This document shows positions 58,849 through 64,000 of a stretch of 64,000 bases of DNA, piece after piece (position 1 is the stretch's first letter; each line of letters begins with the position of its first letter). The translations under genes were made by a program, and so were the position numbers. This DNA is from Streptomyces abyssomicinicus (lineage in GTDB: Bacteria; Actinomycetota; Actinomycetes; Streptomycetales; Streptomycetaceae): NCBI RefSeq assembly GCF_008974245.1, contig NZ_BBZI01000005.1:91366-155365 (forward strand), read 5' to 3'. Below the pieces are notes generated by a model that saw only the letters and a list, made by a program, of their open reading frames with translations, did no database searches and had not been told where the DNA came from.

Positions 58849-60464
58849 GCCGATGCCTCCTCACGGGTCGCGTGCCCGGAACGGGCGCGGGCCGGACCGG
58901 CGTGCCGCTCGGATCCGGTGTCCGCGCACAGGGTGAACAGGGCGAGCTGGGTCGGCGGCCCCACCTCGGGGTCGTCCGGGCCGACGGGCCGGTACTCCAC
59001 GTCGTAGCCGAACCGGGCCGCGACCGAGTCCGCCCAGGCGCGGAACTCCTCACGGCTCCACTCGAACCGGTGGTCGCCGTGCCGGACGTGGCCGGCCGGC
59101 AGCGACTCCCAGCGCACGTTGTACTCGACGTTCGGGGTGGTGACGACGACGGTGCGGGGCCGCGCCGAGCCGAACACGGAGTACTCCAGGGCCGGCAGCC
59201 GCGGCAGGTCCAGGTGCTCGATCACCTCGCTGAGCACCGCCGCGTCGTACCCCTTGAGCCTGCTGTCGGTGTAGACCAGCGATCCCTGGAGCAGCCGGAC
59301 CCGCGACGCCTGCCGCTCGCCCATCCGCTCCAGCCGCAGCCGGCGCGAGGCGATGGCGAGCGCCCGCACCGACACGTCCACCCCGACGACCTCGTCGTAC
59401 CGGGTGTCCTTCAGCAGCTCCCGCACGAGATGGCCCTCACCGCAGCCCAGGTCCAGGACCCGGGCGGCGCGCCGCTCGCGCAGCGCGGCCAGGATCGCCT
59501 CCCGGCGCTGCCGCGCCAGCGGCACGGGGCGCTCCCCGGCGGCGGCTTCCTCGGCGGCGGCTTCCGTGGCGCCGACTTCCATGGCGGCGGCGTCGGAGTC
59601 GGGCCCGGTGTCCGCACCGGCCTCGGGCTCCGCCTCGGCGGGCACCGCGTTGTCGATCTCCTCGACCTCGGTGTCGTCCGCCTGCGCCAGCCGCAGCAGC
59701 TCCTGGCGTTCGGTCTCCAGCCTCTCCTCCGCCTGCCGGGTCAGCGACCACCGGCGCGCCAGGTACCGGTTGGTGATCAGCCGCTGCTGCGGGTGGTCGG
59801 ACAGCCAGCCCTCACCCGCCCGCAGCAGCTTGTCGACCTCGTCGGGGGAGACCCAGTAGTGCTTGGCGCCGTCCAGCACCGGCAGCAGCACGTACAGGTG
59901 GCGCAGCGCCTCCGCCACCGTCAGCCGGTCCGACTCCAGGACCAGCGAGACGTACCGGGAGTCGCCCCACTCGGGGAACGTCACGTCCAGCGGTACCGGC
60001 CGCACGACGGCCGTCCAGCCCAGCGGCTCGAACAGCCCGGTCACCAGCTCCGGGCCGCCCCGCGCCGGCAGCGACGGGATCTCCACCCGCAGCGGCAGCG
60101 CCCGGCCGGGCAGCTCCGGACGCGCCGCGCACTGCCCCTTCATCGCCGTGGAGAACACCGTGCTCAGCGCCACCGCCAGCAGCGAGGACGCCGCGTACGG
60201 GCGGTCGTTGACGTACTGGGCGAGCGCCGAGTCCGGCGCCCCGCCGCGCCCCTTGCCCCGGCCGCGGCGCACCAGCGCGACGGGGTCGACCTCCAGCAGC
60301 AGCGCCGCCGTGCAGCGCTCCTCGGTGGCCTCCGGGTAGACGACGTGCGCGGTGCCGTAGGACGTGGAGAAGGGCTGCGCCTTGTCGGGATGCTTGTGCA
60401 GCAGGAACCCGAGGTCGGTGGCCGGGCTCCCCGGCGTGCCGGTGGCGGTGATGGTCAGGAACAT
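58845..60464 (-). CDS. hen1: 3'-terminal RNA ribose 2'-O-methyltransferase Hen1
   Basis: A 539-residue bacterial Hen1. The N-terminal half (about residues 1-240) is the Pnkp-interacting domain that activates ligation. A linker rich in Ala/Glu follows (about 250-290). The C-terminal SAM methyltransferase has VLDLGCGEGHLVREL, VVGVDVS, the metal-site residues in SEVIEHLDL and HGDHRFEW (Glu and His ligands). It methylates the 2'-OH at the repair junction so the same site cannot be cut again. It is the first gene of the operon, starting at ATG 60464; the ATGA overlap with pnkp implies coupled expression. Confidence 0.95.
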   Translation of the reverse strand: MFLTITATGTPGSPATDLGFLLHKHPDKAQPFSTSYGTAHVVYPEATEERCTAALLLEVDPVALVRRGRGKGRGGAPDSALAQYVNDRPYAASSLLAVALSTVFSTAMKGQCAARPELPGRALPLRVEIPSLPARGGPELVTGLFEPLGWTAVVRPVPLDVTFPEWGDSRYVSLVLESDRLTVAEALRHLYVLLPVLDGAKHYWVSPDEVDKLLRAGEGWLSDHPQQRLITNRYLARRWSLTRQAEERLETERQELLRLAQADDTEVEEIDNAVPAEAEPEAGADTGPDSDAAAMEVGATEAAAEEAAAGERPVPLARQRREAILAALRERRAARVLDLGCGEGHLVRELLKDTRYDEVVGVDVSVRALAIASRRLRLERMGERQASRVRLLQGSLVYTDSRLKGYDAAVLSEVIEHLDLPRLPALEYSVFGSARPRTVVVTTPNVEYNVRWESLPAGHVRHGDHRFEWSREEFRAWADSVAARFGYDVEYRPVGPDDPEVGPPTQLALFTLCADTGSERHAGPARARSGHATREEASA

Positions 60465-60524
60465 CCGGGCTCCTCTCCCGTTCGGCCCGCACGGCGTCGG
60501 CGACGACCGCGGCGGGACGCGCGA

Positions 60525-60553
60525 AACCCCCGGGACACGCTGTCCCGGGGGTT
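60525..60553 (-). terminator. Terminator between LLM oxidoreductase and hen1
   Basis: A 13-bp stem (60525-60537 with 60541-60553), 3-nt loop, extended beyond a bulged A. It isolates the Pnkp-Hen1 operon from the upstream gene. Confidence 0.8.
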
Positions 60554-60631
60554 CGCAGGACGACGCCGCTCACCATCGCACAACGGGTGCGACCTGCGCC
60601 CTTCGTTTATCCGGCCGTGCGGCGAGGGACG

Positions 60632-61555
60632 TCAGCCGAGCTGGCTCTGCACCTGGGAGGCGATCAGTTCCAGGTGGTCCAGGTCCTCCAGGTCGAGCAG
60701 CTGGAGGTAGACGCGCTGCGACCCGGCCTCGGCGTAGCGGCCGATCTTCTCGACGACCTCGGCGGGGGAGCCCGCCAGGCCGTTGAGCTTCAGCTCGTCC
60801 ACCTCACGGCCGATCCGCCCGGCGCGGCGGGCCACCTCGGCGTCGTCGCGGCCCACGCACACCACCAGGGCGTTGGAGTAGGTCAGGTCGTCGGCGGCCC
60901 GGCCGGCTTCCACGGCGGCGGCGCCCACCCGCTCGAACAGGGCCTTGCTGTCCTCGACGGAGATGAACGGCGCGTTGAACTCGTCGGCGTAACGGGCGGC
61001 CAGCCGCGGGGTGCGCCTGGCGCCGGTGCCGCCGATCAGGACCGGCACCTTGGACTGCGCCGGCTTCGGCAGGGCGGGGGAGTCGGTCAGGTCGTAGTAC
61101 GTCCCGTGGTGGCTGAAGGTCTTGCCGACCTCGGTGGCCCACATCCCGGTGACGATCTCCAGCTGCTCCTCCAGGCGGGCCAGCTTCTCCTTGGGGAAGG
61201 GGATGCCGTAGGCCTTGTGCTCGTCCTCGTACCAGCCCGCGCCCAGGCCGAGTTCGATGCGCCCGCCGGACATCTGGTCGACCTGCGCGACCTGGATGGC
61301 GAGCACGCCGGGAAGGCGGAAGGTGCCCGCCGTCATCAGCGTGCCGAGGCGGATCCGCTTGGTCTCCCGGGCGAGGCCGGCCAGGGTGATCCAGGCATCG
61401 GTCGGGCCGGGCAGGCCGGTGACGTCGCCCATGTGCAGGTAATGGTCGGAGCGGAAGAAGGCGTCGAAGCCGAGGTCCTCGGTGGCCTTCGCGACCGTGA
61501 GCAGGGTGTCGTAGGTCGCCCCCTGCTGGGGCTCGGTGAAGATTCGCAGGTCCAT
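60632..61555 (-). CDS. LLM-class F420-dependent oxidoreductase
   Basis: A 307-residue luciferase-like monooxygenase-fold protein of the F420-dependent group. It has the N-terminal TIM-barrel pattern MDLRIFTEPQQGATYDTLLTVAKATEDLGFDAFFRSDHYL, GTLMTAGTFRLPGVLAIQVAQVDQMSGGRIELGLGAGW (the family signature) and VPVLIGGTGARRTPRLAARYADEFN. Relatives transfer hydride between F420H2 and diverse substrates. ATG 61555 has GATGGGGG upstream and fits the family start. Substrate unknown; a terminator separates it from hen1. Confidence 0.88.
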   Translation of the reverse strand: MDLRIFTEPQQGATYDTLLTVAKATEDLGFDAFFRSDHYLHMGDVTGLPGPTDAWITLAGLARETKRIRLGTLMTAGTFRLPGVLAIQVAQVDQMSGGRIELGLGAGWYEDEHKAYGIPFPKEKLARLEEQLEIVTGMWATEVGKTFSHHGTYYDLTDSPALPKPAQSKVPVLIGGTGARRTPRLAARYADEFNAPFISVEDSKALFERVGAAAVEAGRAADDLTYSNALVVCVGRDDAEVARRAGRIGREVDELKLNGLAGSPAEVVEKIGRYAEAGSQRVYLQLLDLEDLDHLELIASQVQSQLG

Positions 61556-61705
61556 GCCCCCATCCTGCACCCGATCGCGGGCGGAGGTCACACCGCGCCC
61601 ACCGGTCCCACGTTCCCCGTGCTCACCGGCAGAGTGAAAAAGCGTCAACCCGGCGACGGTTCGATGGCCGATGCAGTGACCGCCATCTGGGGTGATCGTT
61701 GGTTC

Positions 61706-61735
61706 GGGCGGAGCCGGGCCGACCCGGCTCCGCCC
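61706..61735 (+). other. Leader hairpin upstream of a small ORF
   Basis: A 13-bp perfect stem (61706-61718 with 61723-61735) with a 4-nt loop, about 66 bp before a 56-codon ORF. It has no U-tract and could be a leader structure or a terminator. Confidence 0.5.
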
Positions 61736-61801
61736 CGGTGCTCCGACGCCGGGGCGTCTGTCGCGTTCGCCCCTTCGGGGCCAGGGCCTGGGAGCCTTTT
61801 C

Positions 61802-61972
61802 ATGCCGGAAGAGACCGTGCCGCAGTCCGCTGCGTCGAGTGTGCAGAGCGTCCCGCAGCAGCCGGCGGGCCTGCTGCAGCAGATGGAGGAGCTGATGGCC
61901 GCTCTCAACGCGGACCTCTCCGACCTGGGGGCGGCCCTCGGTGGCCGCCCGGAGGACCGCGACGTGCTCTGA
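61802..61972 (+). CDS. Small acidic protein of unknown function (56 aa)
   Basis: A 56-residue ORF. The first third is Ser/Gln/Pro-rich (SAASSVQSVPQQPAG); the rest forms a likely amphipathic helix (LLQQMEELMAALNADLSDLGAALGG) with an acidic end. There is no Cys, signal peptide or membrane helix. Codon third positions are almost all G/C, as in real genes here, and GGGAG lies 7-8 nt before ATG 61802. I do not recognise a family. The helix could mediate self-association or binding to a partner. Confidence 0.55.
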   Translation: MPEETVPQSAASSVQSVPQQPAGLLQQMEELMAALNADLSDLGAALGGRPEDRDVL

Positions 61973-62080
61973 CCGTCAGGTGGCCCCGCGGCGGGGCCGC
62001 GCCGACACGGTCGGAACACCGGCGAGCCCCCGCCGGTGCGCCCGCCCCGCCACCCCGCCGCCGGGCCCCTCACGTACCCC

Positions 62081-62266
62081 TCACGTACCCCTCGGCCAGA
62101 GCACCGCCTGGGCGACGACGACGCGCTCGCCGTCGAAGGTGACGGCGGGTCCTTCGTGCAACTCGTAGCCGAGAGCGAGCGCTTCGCTCACCCGTCGGCA
62201 GAACGCGGCGTCGTCCGGTCCGGTCAGGACGCGGTAGACGGGCAGTCCGTCCGGTGGTGTGCTCAT
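62081..62266 (-). CDS. DUF1737 domain-containing small protein
   Basis: A 61-residue protein consisting of one DUF1737 domain: PVYRVLTGPDDAAFCRRVSEALALGYELHEGPAVTFDGERVVVAQAVLWP. These small proteins occur widely in bacteria with no known function. ATG 62266 gives a compact start; the ribosome site is poor. It is isolated between two small plus-strand genes. Confidence 0.8.
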   Translation of the reverse strand: MSTPPDGLPVYRVLTGPDDAAFCRRVSEALALGYELHEGPAVTFDGERVVVAQAVLWPRGT

Positions 62267-62538
62267 GCGGCCAAGGATCTCAGACCCGCCGGCCGTGCCG
62301 CCCCGGCCCTTCACCGGACCGGCCCCCCGCCTCGCCCGGGCATCCCGGCGTCCCGGGGGATCCCGTCGGCACGGAGTCGACCGACGTGTCGTATCAGAGG
62401 TGACGAGCCGGGCGTTTCTCCGGCAAAGGTTGACGGACAAAGTCAACGTCCGGCGGATGAATGCCGCCCCTCGCCGCTCCTAGAGTCGCGGCTCAACGGA
62501 TCCCCACCGGGGATCCTCTACTCCACTCGGAGGGGCAC

Positions 62539-62922
62539 ATGTTCTTGCGCACCCGTGCGGGACGCAACACCGCGTCCGTCCTGACCACCCTTCTGCTGCT
62601 CGGAGGTATGGGGGCCGCCACAGCGGGCACGTCGCACGCCGGCTCACAGGCCGTCTACTGCAACGTCTACGGCGGCGTCAACGGAGGCGGCCAGGGCGTC
62701 ATGAAGGGGACCTACAACCTCAAGAACGGCCCCTCCGCCTCCTGTCCCAACCAGCGCAGCGTGAGCACGAACACCACGTTCTACTTCTGGTGCGGCGGCT
62801 ACAACGACGCCGGGAACCTGTGGCTGTACGGACGCGTGGCGGGGGGAAGCAGCGCCTCGGACTACGGCTGGATGTCCGCCGACAACTTCAAGTCCTGGCC
62901 CACCGGCTGGTCGTACTGCTGA
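62539..62922 (+). CDS. Small secreted protein with four cysteines
   Basis: A 127-residue exported protein. Residues 1-36 are a Sec signal peptide (RTRAGRN, then a Leu/Gly core, cleavage after SHA). The mature part (about 91 residues) is rich in Gly/Ser/Asn/Tyr/Trp and has four cysteines, one of them the last residue, which suggests two disulfides and a compact beta fold (possibly SH3-like). GGAGGGG lies 4 nt before ATG 62539. GTTGAC-N7-GTCAAC (62429-62447) is an inverted repeat upstream. No family is confidently recognised; a secreted inhibitor or small antimicrobial is possible but not shown. Confidence 0.75.
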   Translation: MFLRTRAGRNTASVLTTLLLLGGMGAATAGTSHAGSQAVYCNVYGGVNGGGQGVMKGTYNLKNGPSASCPNQRSVSTNTTFYFWCGGYNDAGNLWLYGRVAGGSSASDYGWMSADNFKSWPTGWSYC

Positions 62923-62945
62923 CCGGTCGTGAGGACGGCGACCGT

Positions 62946-62978
62946 GCGTTCCTCAGGGGCGGACCCCCTGAGGAACGC
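62946..62978. terminator. Bidirectional terminator
   Basis: A 14-bp perfect stem (62946-62959 with 62965-62978), 5-nt loop, between the secreted protein gene and the convergent kinase gene. Confidence 0.85.
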
Positions 62979-62996
62979 GCGGTGGCCACCCCCTGC

Positions 62997-64000
62997 CTAG
63001 GCGGTGTCGGGTGCGATCCTGCCCATGCACAGGCGGACGTTCAGTTCGGGTGACCCGTCCACGGTGAAGTAGTGGTCCCTCTTGTGGTGGGGGACCCGCT
63101 CGCAGTCGGCCGGGGAACTCTCGCCCTCGATGCGGCTGACCACCACGAATCCGCCCGGACGGCACTGCTCCACGGTCGCCTTGCCGTCGGGGCCGCCGCC
63201 GACGCAGTCGCCCCGGTCCGCGTTGTACGCGGCGCCGTCGCGGTGGCGGTACACCAGACAGACCGTCATGTCCGGACCGCGGACGGCGTAGCGCCACTCG
63301 ACGTGGTCGACGTAGTCGCACACGCTGCGGTCGGTGGTGTTCTCGAAGGCGCGCAGGACCTCGAACACGTCACCCCCACCGCACCCGGCCGGCTTGAAGT
63401 CCATGTCCCGCATGGTCCCGGCGTTGCGGAAGCAGTCGCCCCGGGACACGTCGACGAAGGCGTGGCCGGGCTCGGCCGCGTCGTCGGACGGGCTCGCCTG
63501 GTGCGTGGCCCCGGTGTTGCCGGTGCCGCTGGTGCCGTCCGGGTCGGACAGCGCGGTCACGATCCACCAGGCGCCGAACACCGCGACCGCCACGAGCGCG
63601 AGGACGGCGAGCGGCGCCCGCCAGGAGCGCGGGGGGTGCGCGGTCGCTTCCGGCTCCGGTTCCGGTTCCAGAGGGTCGGTGGCCTGCGTCGGCTCGGTCG
63701 CCTGTGTCGCGTCCGTGGTGAAGATTTTTGTGGGGTCGAGGTCGTGTGGTCCGGGGAGGACGGTGGTGGGTTCGAGTTGGGTGTAGCGGTGTAGTTCGGT
63801 GTGTTGTTGCCGGATGAGTGCGTGGATGGCTTGGGGCCACTGGGGTGGAACGGCGGGCGGTGCGGCGATCGTGGCCAGCAAGGTCTGTGCGTCGGGGCGT
63901 TGGTGGGGGTCGGGGGTGAGGCAGGGTTCGATGATGTGGCGTAGTGGGGTGGGGAGGTGGGTGAGGTCGGCGGTGGCGGTGATCACGTTGTAGCGGGTGT
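62997..64000 (-). CDS. Ser/Thr protein kinase with extracytoplasmic Cys-rich domain (N-terminus outside window)
   Basis: The C-terminal about 334 residues of a membrane kinase; the catalytic domain runs past the window edge. The visible end of the kinase domain is LPTPLRHIIEPCLTPDPHQRPDAQTLLATI (the CLxxDPxxRP subdomain XI pattern). A juxtamembrane linker rich in Thr/Pro/Glu follows, then one membrane helix (APLAVLALVAVAVFGAWWIVTAL). The extracellular domain (about 180 residues) has eight cysteines, so probably four disulfides, and two GDC motifs reminiscent of septum-formation domains. It should sense an external signal or cell-wall state and phosphorylate cytoplasmic proteins. A bidirectional hairpin follows the stop. 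Confidence 0.85.
   Translation of the reverse strand, partial: TRYNVITATADLTHLPTPLRHIIEPCLTPDPHQRPDAQTLLATIAAPPAVPPQWPQAIHALIRQQHTELHRYTQLEPTTVLPGPHDLDPTKIFTTDATQATEPTQATDPLEPEPEPEATAHPPRSWRAPLAVLALVAVAVFGAWWIVTALSDPDGTSGTGNTGATHQASPSDDAAEPGHAFVDVSRGDCFRNAGTMRDMDFKPAGCGGGDVFEVLRAFENTTDRSVCDYVDHVEWRYAVRGPDMTVCLVYRHRDGAAYNADRGDCVGGGPDGKATVEQCRPGGFVVVSRIEGESSPADCERVPHHKRDHYFTVDGSPELNVRLCMGRIAPDTA

Noticed and set aside
60587..61972. A single large plus-strand gene ending at 61972
   Set aside because: Most of this frame is antisense to the LLM oxidoreductase gene. Only the last 57 codons have an independent start and ribosome site.

Overview
The window is typical Streptomyces-like actinobacterial chromosome. 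GC is very high, third codon positions are almost all G or C, GTG starts are frequent, and many genes seem to begin at the first base of the transcript (a TAnnnT -10 about 6-8 nt before the start codon). The regulator families (TetR, PucR, PaaX, FadR/GntR, DmdR-type iron boxes) and the DUF574 methyltransferase fit this. About 58 protein genes fill the window. I found no rRNA, tRNA, CRISPR array, insertion sequence, phage gene or replication origin. The first gene (an MFS exporter) and the last (a Ser/Thr protein kinase) run off the ends.

Layout. 1-5.8 kb: MFS exporter, then a TetR-controlled redox block (SDR, zinc alcohol dehydrogenase, TetR regulator, divergent second dehydrogenase) with a 33-bp operator-like palindrome between the divergent genes. 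5.8-9.3 kb: two secreted or surface proteins, a YVTN-type beta-propeller and a five-repeat membrane-anchored protein, each preceded by an iron box. 9.4-11.2 kb: two small membrane proteins and a PfkB kinase. 11.3-17.2 kb: a six-gene Mrp Na+/H+ antiporter operon (A-B fusion, C, D, E, F, G) in which every gene overlaps the next. 17.2-27.3 kb: TatA-like protein, VOC protein, SDRs, SMI1/KNR4 protein, PucR regulator with a metabolite:H+ symporter, MBL-fold enzyme, DUF2087 regulator, DUF574 methyltransferase. 27.3-31.1 kb: KdpD/KdpE without kdpFABC, preceded by short tandem repeats. 31.2-37.0 kb: lactate-use locus (FadR-type regulator, lactate permease, LutABC) with matching operator palindromes. 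37-42.3 kb: PLP amino-acid decarboxylase, YbdK-type ligase, MarR regulator with a perfect operator over its promoter, drug efflux MFS. 42.4-45.2 kb: SepF paralogue, a translationally coupled ABC-type ATPase/MazG pair, and a small family protein. 45.2-48.9 kb: TetR, SMP-30-like lipoprotein and Baeyer-Villiger monooxygenase, with a perfect palindrome in the divergent promoter. 49-53 kb: APC permease, ornithine carbamoyltransferase with an ARG box, arginine deiminase. 53-56.2 kb: TrmB/LuxR-type and PaaX regulators, a LysE remnant, a GNAT. 56.3-60.5 kb: the Pnkp-Hen1 RNA repair operon. 60.6-64 kb: LLM oxidoreductase, three small proteins and the kinase.

The genes form several self-contained circuits. 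Lactate oxidation is linked to its permease by shared operators, sodium/pH homeostasis is one operon, RNA end-healing, sealing and 2'-O-methylation is one operon, and iron status probably controls two exported proteins. Short GC-rich tandem duplications recur between genes and sometimes include a start or stop codon. The least characterised items are the iron-regulated repeat protein with its propeller partner, the ATPase/MazG pair and the TetR/SMP-30/BVMO module.
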